The notes below the pieces were generated by a model that saw only the letters and a program-made list of their open reading frames with translations, was not told the origin of the DNA and ran no database searches. A program made the translations under genes and the position numbers. A stretch of DNA of 64,000 nucleotides from an uncultured Clostridium sp. (GTDB lineage Bacteria > Bacillota > Clostridia > TANB77 > CAG-508). Positions 53,980-62,331 of the stretch are shown in pieces (position 1 is the first letter of the stretch; each line of letters begins with the position of its first letter). The stretch is taken from contig CANTGH010000001.1 in the NCBI GenBank assembly GCA_947653235.1, positions 1 to 64,000 of the forward strand, given 5' to 3'.

Positions 53980-55278
53980 TTAGGCTGTTTCTTCTTTGTG
54001 TGCACTTTTTATCTTTTTCTTGATTTTCATTGGTTCACGTTTTTTATTTTCATCTATGACAAGTCTTGGTTGCTCTTTGGTTTCTACCGTCTCTTTCGTA
54101 ATAATGCATTTAGCAATTTTTTGATTGGATGGAATATCATACATAATATCTCTCATGATTTCTTCAATAATCGAACGTAAACCTCTTGCTCCAGTATTTC
54201 TCTCAATGGCTTTATCCACAATTACTTGTAATGCCTCAGGCTCAAATTCTAATTCTACACCATCTAATTCTACCAATTTTTTATATTGCTTGACAAGGGC
54301 ATTTTTTGGTTTTGTTACAATATCAATTAATGCTTCTTTTGTCAAACCATCTAACGTCGCTGTAATAGGAAGTCTACCTACAAATTCGGGAATTAGTCCA
54401 AATTTTAACAAATCCTGTGGTAACAATGCTTTGAAAATTTCTGTTTTGTTAATATCTTTCTTGCTTTCAATTTTCGCACCAAATCCCATTGATTTCTGCC
54501 CAACACGTTCTTTAATAATATGTTCCAATCCTTCAAACGCACCGCCACAAATAAATAAAATATTAGAAGTATCAATTTGTAAAAATTCTTGATGTGGATG
54601 CTTTCTACCACCTTGTGGTGGAACAGATGCCACGGTTCCTTCTATAATTTTTAATAAAGCCTGTTGAACACCTTCTCCACTTACATCTCTTGTTATAGAA
54701 GGATTTTCAGATTTTCTTGTAATTTTATCAATTTCATCAATATAAATAATACCTTTTTGGGCTTTTTCAATATCAAAATTGGAAGCTTGCAATAATTTCA
54801 GAAGGATATTTTCAACATCTTCGCCTACATAGCCTGCTTCCGTAAGCGTTGTTGCATCTGCAATCGCAAATGGAACATTTAAAATTTTAGCTAATGTTTG
54901 TGCTAGCAGTGTTTTCCCACAACCTGTTGGACCAAGCAATAAAATATTACTTTTTTGGATTTCCACATCATCCATTAATTCCAAATTATTAATTCGTTTA
55001 TAATGATTATAAACAGCCACAGATAATGTCTTTTTAGCTTGTTCTTGCCCAATCACATATTCATCTAAAATTTTCTTAATTTCAGCTGGTGTTGGCATCA
55101 CAACTTGTTCTATTACTTCTTCTTCATCATAAACTTCTTCCTCTATAATATCTTGACATAATCCAACACATTCATCACAAATGAAAACTCCACTTGGTCC
55201 AGCAATGATTTTTTTGACAACTTCTTGCGGTTTTCCACAAAAAGAGCATTTTATATTCCTATCTTGTACTTTTGGCAT
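53980..55278 (-). CDS. clpX: ATP-dependent protease ATPase subunit ClpX, 432 aa
   Basis: Hexameric unfoldase feeding ClpP. The N-terminal zinc domain (CSFCGKPQ ... CDECVGLC, residues 11-42) is followed by AAA+: Walker [17 protein letters not shown] (about 112-127), pore loop AGYVGED, Walker [29 protein letters not shown] (sensor 2). A Lys-rich tail (residues 410-432, [19 protein letters not shown]) is longer than usual. It follows clpP by 12 bases, so both form one operon. Confidence 0.97.
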   Translation of the reverse strand: MPKVQDRNIKCSFCGKPQEVVKKIIAGPSGVFICDECVGLCQDIIEEEVYDEEEVIEQVVMPTPAEIKKILDEYVIGQEQAKKTLSVAVYNHYKRINNLELMDDVEIQKSNILLLGPTGCGKTLLAQTLAKILNVPFAIADATTLTEAGYVGEDVENILLKLLQASNFDIEKAQKGIIYIDEIDKITRKSENPSITRDVSGEGVQQALLKIIEGTVASVPPQGGRKHPHQEFLQIDTSNILFICGGAFEGLEHIIKERVGQKSMGFGAKIESKKDINKTEIFKALLPQDLLKFGLIPEFVGRLPITATLDGLTKEALIDIVTKPKNALVKQYKKLVELDGVELEFEPEALQVIVDKAIERNTGARGLRSIIEEIMRDIMYDIPSNQKIAKCIITKETVETKEQPRLVIDENKKREPMKIKKKIKSAHKEETA

Positions 55279-55289
55279 AGTACATCCTC

Positions 55290-55892
55290 CTAATTTCTCT
55301 TATCTAAAATTCCATCAATCAAACCATATTCTAAAGCTTGCTGTGCTGTCATGTAATTATCTCTTTCCGTATCATTTTGAATGGTTTCTAAACTTTGACC
55401 TGTTCTTTCACTTAATAATTTGTTTAACTTTTCTCTGGTTCGAACCATATGATCTGCATGAATTTTGATTTCTGTCGTCTGACCAGAAAGTCCGCCACCT
55501 CCAATTAATGGTTGATGAATTAGAATTTCAGCATTTGGTGTAGCAAAACGTTTTCCTTTTTCTCCAGAAGCTAATAACACTGCTCCCATACTAGCTGCCA
55601 TTCCCACACAAATCGTAGATACTGGACATTTAATATAATTAATGGTGTCCACAATCGCCATTCCATCTGTGATAGAACCACCTGGACTGTTTATATACAA
55701 GGAAATTTCTTTATCTGGATCTTCTGATTCCAAAAACAACAATTGTGCCACAACTAAACTAGCTGATGCAGAATTAACATCTTCTGCCAAAAATATAATT
55801 CTATCTTTTAATAATCTTGAAAAAATATCGTAAGACCTTTCTCCTCTACTTGTTTGCTCAATAACATAAGGTACTAAACTATTTTCTATCAT
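55290..55892 (-). CDS. clpP: ATP-dependent Clp protease proteolytic subunit, 200 aa
   Basis: A serine protease forming the tetradecameric ClpP barrel. The catalytic triad is visible: Ser in [13 protein letters not shown] (about residue 98), His in [13 protein letters not shown] (about 123), and Asp near [18 protein letters not shown] / TERDNYMTA (about 172). Length is typical (193-200). It lies between a glycerophosphodiesterase gene and clpX on the minus strand. Confidence 0.98.
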   Translation of the reverse strand: MIENSLVPYVIEQTSRGERSYDIFSRLLKDRIIFLAEDVNSASASLVVAQLLFLESEDPDKEISLYINSPGGSITDGMAIVDTINYIKCPVSTICVGMAASMGAVLLASGEKGKRFATPNAEILIHQPLIGGGGLSGQTTEIKIHADHMVRTREKLNKLLSERTGQSLETIQNDTERDNYMTAQQALEYGLIDGILDKRN

Positions 55893-55961
55893 TTTATTCC
55901 TCCTATTTTTGTAATAATATCATTACTATACACCATATTGAATTTTTTTTCAAGCTTTTAC

Positions 55962-56687
55962 TCAAAGAAAATGAAAGTTTTCACAAATCAAATTATTACA
56001 AATTTTGACATATTTACCATATGTTTGTTTATCTCGAACTGTCCAGCCAAGTATTATTTGAGACTTCTTTAATCGTGGTAGAATTTTATCAATGGATTTT
56101 ACATCATACGCAATAAAATCTGGTTTGGTCACTCTATTAAAAAATAGATTTTTTAGCAAGTATTTCTTTATTTTACACATTTTACTGTTTTCAAAAGCAC
56201 CTGATAACTGTCCTCTTGGTATTTGGGATGCATGCTTTTTCAACCAAAAAAGGCTTTGTGGGTTAAAACTCTGTATTGCATATTTTCCTGTATACTGTTT
56301 CAAAATTTTTAAAACTTCTTTTTCTAATAAGCCCACTTTCACATCATATTTTAATTCAATTAAAATAGCAACTTTTCCTTTTACTAAATTCAATACTTCT
56401 TGTAATAATGGAATTTTTTGCGTTGTATTTAACAAATGCAATTTTTTTATTTCTTCATAATCACAGTCTTTAACCAATTTATTCAGTCCTGTCATTCGTA
56501 GCAAGCAATTATCATGAAATACAATAACATTTCCATCTTTTAATAAATGGACGTCCAACTCTATGCTATAATTATTTTCAATCGCTCTTTGAAAGGCCAT
56601 TATAGAATTTTCTGGTATCCCCTTTTGAGAATTAAAAAATCCCCTGTGTGCAATCAAATTTTCAGTTAAAAAGTCTAAGTTTTTCAT
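55962..56687 (-). CDS. glycerophosphodiester phosphodiesterase, 241 aa
   Basis: A PI-PLC-like TIM-barrel enzyme that cleaves glycerophosphodiesters to glycerol-3-phosphate and an alcohol. Catalytic motifs: NLIAHRGFFNSQKGIPENSI (His 14, Arg 15, Glu about 25), SIELDVHLLKDGNVIVFHDN (metal and catalytic His, about 36-55) and AILIELKYDV. No signal peptide, so cytoplasmic. It interrupts the more common tig-clpP-clpX order of Firmicutes. Confidence 0.9.
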   Translation of the reverse strand: MKNLDFLTENLIAHRGFFNSQKGIPENSIMAFQRAIENNYSIELDVHLLKDGNVIVFHDNCLLRMTGLNKLVKDCDYEEIKKLHLLNTTQKIPLLQEVLNLVKGKVAILIELKYDVKVGLLEKEVLKILKQYTGKYAIQSFNPQSLFWLKKHASQIPRGQLSGAFENSKMCKIKKYLLKNLFFNRVTKPDFIAYDVKSIDKILPRLKKSQIILGWTVRDKQTYGKYVKICNNLICENFHFL

Positions 56688-56721
56688 ATTTCACCTCTTT
56701 GTATAAACTATGTTTTTTCCT

Positions 56722-56757
56722 ACAAAAAATACCCTAAAAACTTAGGGCATTTTCTTT
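56722..56757 (-). terminator. terminator after tig
   Basis: AATACCCTAA-AAAC-TTAGGGCATT is a stable hairpin with AAAAAA / TTTTTT flanks, directly after the tig stop on the minus strand. Confidence 0.75.
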
Positions 56758-56758
56758 T

Positions 56759-58177
56759 CTATTTTTTTTGAGTTGTTTTTTCTTCTTTGGTTTTATCTTC
56801 TTTTTTCGTAGTCTTTTTCGTAGTTTTTTTTTCTTTTTTCTCTTTATGATGATGTCCACAATTACATTCTTCTGCTTTTGCAACAACTTCTTTGACTTTT
56901 GCATGATCGATGATATAATCCATCGCTTTTTCGGATTGAATACTTATTTCTATATTTTTCTTTAATTCTTCATTTTTCATCAATTCTTCTTCTTTTCGTC
57001 CATAAGCTGCTGCTAATTCTTTCATTTTTTCTTCTATTTCTTTGTCCGTTACTTGAATTTTAGCATCCTTGGCAACTGCTTCTAATACCAATCTCATCTT
57101 GACAGCTTCTTGAGCAGGCTCTTCACAATCTTTTTTATAATCTTCCATGGATTTTCCAACCATTTTTAAATATTGTTCCAAACCAAGTCCTTGATAAGCC
57201 AAACGTTGATCCATATCTTGCACCATGCTATCGATTTCTGCTTCTATCATACCAGATGGAATATCAATTGATGTAGCTTCAGCCACTGCTTTGACTGCTA
57301 CTTCTTGTAATTCATTTTTACTTCTTTGTGCATTTGCCTCTTCTTTTTTTGCCTTAATATCTGCTTTTAACTCTTTTAAGGTGTCAAATTCACTGACATC
57401 TTTAGCAAAATCATCATCGATTTTTGGCAATTCTTTTTCTTTGATTTCATGTACTTTTACTTTGAAAACAGCATCTTTTCCCGCTAATTCTTTTGAAAAA
57501 TATTCCTCTGGGAATTTGACGTTGATGTCTTTTTCTTCTTCTGTTTTCATTCCAACTACTTGATCCTCAAATCCTGGAATAAATGTATTGCTTCCTAATT
57601 TTAATTCATGATTTTCTGCTTTTCCACCTTCAAATTCTTTTCCATCAACAGAGCCACAAAAATCAATGACAACCGTATCTTCTAGCTTGGCTGGTCGGTC
57701 GGTTACCGTAATCATTCTGGAATTTCGATCTGCCATATGCTCCAATTCATGTTCTATATCGCAATCCGTTACTTCATATTTATTTTTTTCTAAGGAAATT
57801 CCTTTATATTTTCCAAGTTTTACTTCTGGTTTCGTTTGTACAACTGCTGTAAAAATCAAATCTTTCCCTTTTTCCATTTGCACCACATCAATTTCAGGAT
57901 GACTGACAATGTCTAACTTTTCTTCTTTGATTGCTTTATCATAAATTTCTGGTACAATTTCATTAAATGTATCTTCATAAAATACTTCAGAACCGTAGAA
58001 TTTTTCTACCATATTCATAGGAACTTTTCCTTTACGAAAACCAGGAATACTAAAATATTTTGCATTTTTCTTATAAACTGTTTTCATTCCTTCTTCAAAT
58101 ACCTTTGCTTCAATGGTAAATTCTAATTTTAACTCGTTTTTGTTATCCGTCTTTTCAACTTTTATACTCATTTTCAT
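56759..58177 (-). CDS. tig: trigger factor, 472 aa, with a Cys/His-Lys tail
   Basis: Ribosome-associated chaperone and prolyl isomerase. The N-terminal ribosome-binding domain holds the signature FSIPGFRKGKVPMNMVEKFY (residues about 42-61). The FKBP-type domain is at about 150-245 (DTVVIDFCGSVDGKEFEGGK). The C-terminal helical arms follow. An extra tail of about 40 residues starts KAEECNCGHHHKEKKEKKT and continues as Lys/Thr/Glu repeats; the CNCGHHH cluster could bind metal. It lies at the head of a tig-glpQ-clpP-clpX series. Confidence 0.95.
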   Translation of the reverse strand: MKMSIKVEKTDNKNELKLEFTIEAKVFEEGMKTVYKKNAKYFSIPGFRKGKVPMNMVEKFYGSEVFYEDTFNEIVPEIYDKAIKEEKLDIVSHPEIDVVQMEKGKDLIFTAVVQTKPEVKLGKYKGISLEKNKYEVTDCDIEHELEHMADRNSRMITVTDRPAKLEDTVVIDFCGSVDGKEFEGGKAENHELKLGSNTFIPGFEDQVVGMKTEEEKDINVKFPEEYFSKELAGKDAVFKVKVHEIKEKELPKIDDDFAKDVSEFDTLKELKADIKAKKEEANAQRSKNELQEVAVKAVAEATSIDIPSGMIEAEIDSMVQDMDQRLAYQGLGLEQYLKMVGKSMEDYKKDCEEPAQEAVKMRLVLEAVAKDAKIQVTDKEIEEKMKELAAAYGRKEEELMKNEELKKNIEISIQSEKAMDYIIDHAKVKEVVAKAEECNCGHHHKEKKEKKTTKKTTKKEDKTKEEKTTQKK

Positions 58178-58489
58178 TCCTCCAAAATTTTTTATAATTT
58201 CATACAGCCATGTTATTATATCATAAATTTTATAAAAATCAAGTATTTTTTCTGAAATAATTGGGCAAAATTTCTTTCCAAAGGCTTGCTTTTGGAAAGA
58301 TTTTGTGGTATAATTATAATAGGATATTTTGTGTATTTTTCAATGCTAATTAGCTTAGGAAACAAATTTTTTCCTATTGCTTCTTAGTTGATACTTAAAT
58401 TAATTATCAGAATATCTAAGAAAACTATTGAAATACTATGCTTGTTATTAATGATTTGTTTTATGGTATTTACAGCAATTCGAACATAA
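58178..58489. other. tig leader region with promoter and hairpin, no gene
   Basis: No credible frame. It contains a 9-bp hairpin CTTTCCAAA-GGCTTGCT-TTTGGAAAG at 58274-58300, which would sit at the very 5' end of the tig transcript, and a promoter at 58316-58343. The upstream half (58350-58489) is A/T-rich with no clear signal. Confidence 0.5.
58316..58343 (-). promoter_or_regulatory. sigma-A-type promoter of the tig operon
   Basis: On the minus strand TTGAAA (58343-58338), a 16-base spacer and TATTAT (58321-58316), with a second overlapping TATAAT three bases on. Transcription would start near 58308, ahead of the leader hairpin. Confidence 0.5.
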
Positions 58490-58526
58490 CAAAAAGCCGA
58501 CTTTATTTAAAAGAGTCGGCTTTTTC
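58490..58526 (-). terminator. terminator after pfkA
   Basis: AAAAAGCCGAC-TTTATTTAAAAGA-GTCGGCTTTTTC is a perfect 11-bp stem with flanking T run, 8 bases beyond the pfkA stop. Confidence 0.88.
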
Positions 58527-58532
58527 TTTTAT

Positions 58533-59654
58533 TTAATCTCCCAAAGAAATCCCAAGTTCTCTGGCTACCCTAATTAATTCATGATCTAACGGAACCGTGC
58601 GATTTTTACTCGAAGCTGCACCAATTTGCGTTTCACGTCCTACGACTTCATCCAAATCCACATAGCCCATTTCTCCACCTTTGTAAGTTACTAATACTTT
58701 AAAAATTCCTTGCATTGCAAGCTCCATTGCTTTGACACCATATCTTGTCGATAAAACGCGATCAAACGATGTTGGTGTTCCCCCTCTTTGCACATAGCCA
58801 AGAACTGTATTTCTTGTTGTCATTCCTGTTAATTTCTCGATTTGATCAGCTACGAATTCACCTGCACCTCCCAAACGAATATTATCTAATCCTGCCCCAT
58901 CATCTAGTACTTTTTTAACACTAATTTGTCCATCTTTTGGTTTTGCCCCTTCGGAAACAACCACAATACTAAATTCCTTACCATTCGCTTTTCTTTTTTC
59001 AATTTTTTCAATGACTTTGTTCATATCATACGGAATTTCTGGAATAAGAGCAACGTCTGCTCCACCAGCAATTGCAGCCTCTAAAGCAATCCAACCAGCA
59101 TATCTTCCCATAACTTCTAAAGTCAATACACGATGATGGGATGTAGCCGTTGTATGCAATCTATCCAATGCTTCCATTGCAACAGATACAGCTGTATTAT
59201 AGCCAAAGGTTGTCTCTGTATGAGCAACATCATTATCAATTGTTTTTGGCACACCAATGCAATTAACACCTTTTAAACAAAAATCTCGGCTTGATTTTTG
59301 GGTTCCATCTCCACCTAAAGTAAATATACATTCAAATCCAGCATTTTTAATATTTTCTACACATTGATCTGATAAATCTTGAAATTCAACACTTCCATCT
59401 TCTTTCACAACTTTATAATTGAACACATTGGTGCTATTAGAAGTACCAATAATGGTACCACCTCGATCTAAAATTCCAGATGCATTTCCATTTGGGTCAA
59501 GTTTTACATAATTATTATTTAACAATCCTTTATACCCTTCAATATATCCATAACATTCAATTCCATGTGTTTCAGCTGTTTTTACAATGGCTCTTATGAC
59601 TGCATTTAAACCTGGTGCATCTCCACCATTTGTAAGTATTGCAACTTTTTTCAT
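58533..59654 (-). CDS. pfkA: 6-phosphofructokinase, mixed-type (group III), 373 aa
   Basis: Phosphorylates fructose-6-phosphate in glycolysis. Motifs: TNGGDAPGLNAVIRAIVKTA (residues 8-27), FTLGGDGTQKSSRDF (about 112-126), GVPKTIDNDVAHTETTFGYN (about 134-153), and EVMGRYAGWIALEAAIAGG. The residue after the catalytic GGD is Gly (ATP type) but the PKTIDND block has Lys where ATP-PfkA of E. coli has Gly, so this is the group III combination, generally ATP-dependent without allosteric control. Length 373 also fits that group. Confidence 0.93.
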   Translation of the reverse strand: MKKVAILTNGGDAPGLNAVIRAIVKTAETHGIECYGYIEGYKGLLNNNYVKLDPNGNASGILDRGGTIIGTSNSTNVFNYKVVKEDGSVEFQDLSDQCVENIKNAGFECIFTLGGDGTQKSSRDFCLKGVNCIGVPKTIDNDVAHTETTFGYNTAVSVAMEALDRLHTTATSHHRVLTLEVMGRYAGWIALEAAIAGGADVALIPEIPYDMNKVIEKIEKRKANGKEFSIVVVSEGAKPKDGQISVKKVLDDGAGLDNIRLGGAGEFVADQIEKLTGMTTRNTVLGYVQRGGTPTSFDRVLSTRYGVKAMELAMQGIFKVLVTYKGGEMGYVDLDEVVGRETQIGAASSKNRTVPLDHELIRVARELGISLGD

Positions 59655-59746
59655 ATTTTTTCCTCCTTCAGTCTTTTCTGTCTTTATTATATACCTATTT
59701 TTATTTTTTTTGCAAGTAATTTTGAAAATTTTCGCTTTTTCTGGGT

Positions 59747-59778
59747 TAAAAAACTCATCTCTTCTGAAATGAGTTTTT
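59747..59778 (-). terminator. terminator after leuS
   Basis: AAAAACTCAT-CTCTTCTGA-ATGAGTTTTT is a 10-bp stem with T run on the minus strand, between leuS and pfkA. Confidence 0.85.
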
Positions 59779-59784
59779 AGGCTT

Positions 59785-62214
59785 CTATTTTACTACAATA
59801 TTATAAATTCTTCCACCGACATAAATTTCTTTCACAACCGTTTTACCAACCAAATTCTTTTGCACAGTTTCATTCTTTTGTACAATTTGTTTCACTTCTT
59901 CTTCGGAAGCCTCTTTGGAAGCCTGCACAACGACTTTGACCTTTCCATTGATTTGTACTGGAATTTCAATCACATCATCAATTGTCTTGGCTTCATCGTA
60001 TGTTGGCCAAGAAGTTTCTGCAATTGTTTGTTTTTCGCCAATTTCTTCATATAATTCTTCTGTCATATGTGGTGCAAACGGATTGAGTAATTGCAAAAAG
60101 GTTTTGTATTCTCCTTTGGATAGTTTTTTATCTTTGTAAAATTCGTTAACCATGGTCATAAATGTTGCAATGGCTGTATTAAACTTCATTTCTTCGATGT
60201 CACTACTTACTTTTTTGATGGCTTTATGCATCATTTTTTCGTGTTTAGATAAATAATTTTCCTCTTCCACTAACATACCTTTCAAGTTCCAAACTCTGTC
60301 TAAAAACTTACCACAACCACGAATGCTTTCCATTGACCAAGCGGCTACTTGATCAAATGGTCCCATAAACATTTCATAAACACGGAACGTATCAGCTCCA
60401 AACTCCCCAATAATATCATCTGGATTGATAACATTTCCTTTGGACTTAGACATTTTTTCTCCATTGGTTCCCAAAATCATGCCATGCGACGTACGTTTTT
60501 GATAGGGTTCTTTGGTTGGCACAACGCCAATATCATACAAAAATTTGTGCCAAAATCTTGAATATAGCAAATGAAGCGTCGTATGTTCCATTCCGCCATT
60601 ATACCAGTCGATTGGTGACCAATATTCCAATGCTTCTTTGGAAGCTAATTCTTTATCATTTTTTGGATCCATATAACGTAAGAAATACCACGAAGAACCT
60701 GCCCATTGTGGCATGGTGTCTGTTTCACGTTTGGCTGTTTTACCACAATGTGGACATTTCGTTTCAATCCAATCCAACTGTTTGGCAAGTGGCGATTCGC
60801 CATTTTCTCCTGGTTCGTAATCTTGGATATCTGGAAGTTTTAGTGGCAATTCTTCTTCTGGAATTGGCACCCAACCACAGCTTTGACAATAAACCATTGG
60901 AATTGGCTCACCCCAATACCTTTGGCGAGAAAAAACCCAGTCACGTAATTTATAATTGATTTTCTTCGTCCCAATTTTGTTTTCTTCAACATAACCAATT
61001 ACCTTTTGAATCGCTTCTTTGGCTGGAAGTCCGTCGATAAAGCCAGAATTAACAGCTATCCCCTCTTCAACATCTGTAAATGGTTCTTGTTTTAAATCAA
61101 TTTTGACATCACTATTTTTAGGCTGAATCACTTGTTTGATTGGCAAACCAAATTTTTGAGCAAACTCAAAATCTCTATCATCATGTGCAGGAACTGCCAT
61201 AATAGCTCCCGTTCCATAAGTGATTAAAACATAATCAGAAACCCAAATCGGAATTTTTTCGTTCGTCAATGGATTAATGGCTTGAAGACCTTGAATTTCC
61301 ACACCTGTTTTTTCTTTGTTTAGCTCACTACGTTCAAAATCAGATTTTAATGAGGCTTTTTCTTGATAGGCTTTAATTTGCGTCAAGTTTTTAATCTTAT
61401 TAGCATATTTTTCAATTAATTTATGTTCTGGTGCAACTACCATGTACGTGGCACCAAAAATCGTGTCTGGTCTGGTCGTGTAAATTAGGAGTGTATCATC
61501 TGTTCCATCGATTTTGAAATGAACCTCGGCACCTTCGCTTCTACCAATCCAGTTTTTTTGTTGCGCTTTGATTTTGTCAAGAAAATCAATATCGTCCAAA
61601 TCGTCAATCAGCCTTTGGGCATACTGCGTGATTTTAAGCATCCATTGACTTTTTTCTTTTTGCACAACAGGACTTCCACAACGTTCACAAACACCATTTA
61701 CCACCTCTTCATTGGCTAATCCTACTTTGCAACCTGTACAAAAATTGATTGGCATCGTGGTTTTATAAGCTAAACCTTTTTTGAATAATTGAATAAAAAT
61801 CCATTGGGTCCATTTATAATAATTCGGATCAGTGGTATTGACTTCTCTGGACCAGTCAAATGAAAAACCAAAAGATTTTAATTGTTCTCTAAAATGAGCA
61901 ACATTTTTTTCTGTAATTATTTTTGGGTGGATATGGTTTTTAATTGCATAATTTTCAGCAGGAAGTCCAAATGCATCAAAACCAATTGGAAATAATACAT
62001 TATACCCTTCCATTCTCTTTTTTCTGGCAATAACATCTATCGCTGTATATGGTCTAGGATGCCCCACATGTAAACCTTGCCCAGATGGATACGGAAATTC
62101 AATCAATCCATACCATTTTTTCGGATTTTTAAAATCTTGTTTGGCATGAAATGTTCCTTCTTTGTCCCATTTATCTTGCCACTTTTTTTCGATTTGTTTG
62201 AAATGATAAGCCAT
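59785..62214 (-). CDS. leuS: leucyl-tRNA synthetase, 809 aa
   Basis: Charges tRNA-Leu. Class I motifs: [20 protein letters not shown] (HIGH type, residues 41-60) and [19 protein letters not shown] (KMSKS, about 575-593). The editing (CP1) domain holds [20 protein letters not shown] and [20 protein letters not shown]. The zinc-binding pair is [21 protein letters not shown]. Length is typical of bacterial LeuRS. No T-box is visible upstream. A terminator separates it from pfkA. No in-frame CGG in 809 codons. Confidence 0.97.
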   Translation of the reverse strand: MAYHFKQIEKKWQDKWDKEGTFHAKQDFKNPKKWYGLIEFPYPSGQGLHVGHPRPYTAIDVIARKKRMEGYNVLFPIGFDAFGLPAENYAIKNHIHPKIITEKNVAHFREQLKSFGFSFDWSREVNTTDPNYYKWTQWIFIQLFKKGLAYKTTMPINFCTGCKVGLANEEVVNGVCERCGSPVVQKEKSQWMLKITQYAQRLIDDLDDIDFLDKIKAQQKNWIGRSEGAEVHFKIDGTDDTLLIYTTRPDTIFGATYMVVAPEHKLIEKYANKIKNLTQIKAYQEKASLKSDFERSELNKEKTGVEIQGLQAINPLTNEKIPIWVSDYVLITYGTGAIMAVPAHDDRDFEFAQKFGLPIKQVIQPKNSDVKIDLKQEPFTDVEEGIAVNSGFIDGLPAKEAIQKVIGYVEENKIGTKKINYKLRDWVFSRQRYWGEPIPMVYCQSCGWVPIPEEELPLKLPDIQDYEPGENGESPLAKQLDWIETKCPHCGKTAKRETDTMPQWAGSSWYFLRYMDPKNDKELASKEALEYWSPIDWYNGGMEHTTLHLLYSRFWHKFLYDIGVVPTKEPYQKRTSHGMILGTNGEKMSKSKGNVINPDDIIGEFGADTFRVYEMFMGPFDQVAAWSMESIRGCGKFLDRVWNLKGMLVEEENYLSKHEKMMHKAIKKVSSDIEEMKFNTAIATFMTMVNEFYKDKKLSKGEYKTFLQLLNPFAPHMTEELYEEIGEKQTIAETSWPTYDEAKTIDDVIEIPVQINGKVKVVVQASKEASEEEVKQIVQKNETVQKNLVGKTVVKEIYVGGRIYNIVVK

Positions 62215-62296
62215 ATTTTTTCCTCCATTTCTTGCTTTTTTTATCTAATGGCTTTATTATATCTTATTTTTATAGAAAAATCAATCTAATTTATTG

Positions 62297-62330
62297 AAAA
62301 ATCCTATCTTAACATCAGATAGGATTTTTC
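62297..62330 (-). terminator. terminator after the BY-kinase-like gene
   Basis: AAAAATCCTATCT-TAACATC-AGATAGGATTTTT is a 13-bp stem with T run right after the stop at 62332. Confidence 0.88.
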
Positions 62331-62331
62331 C

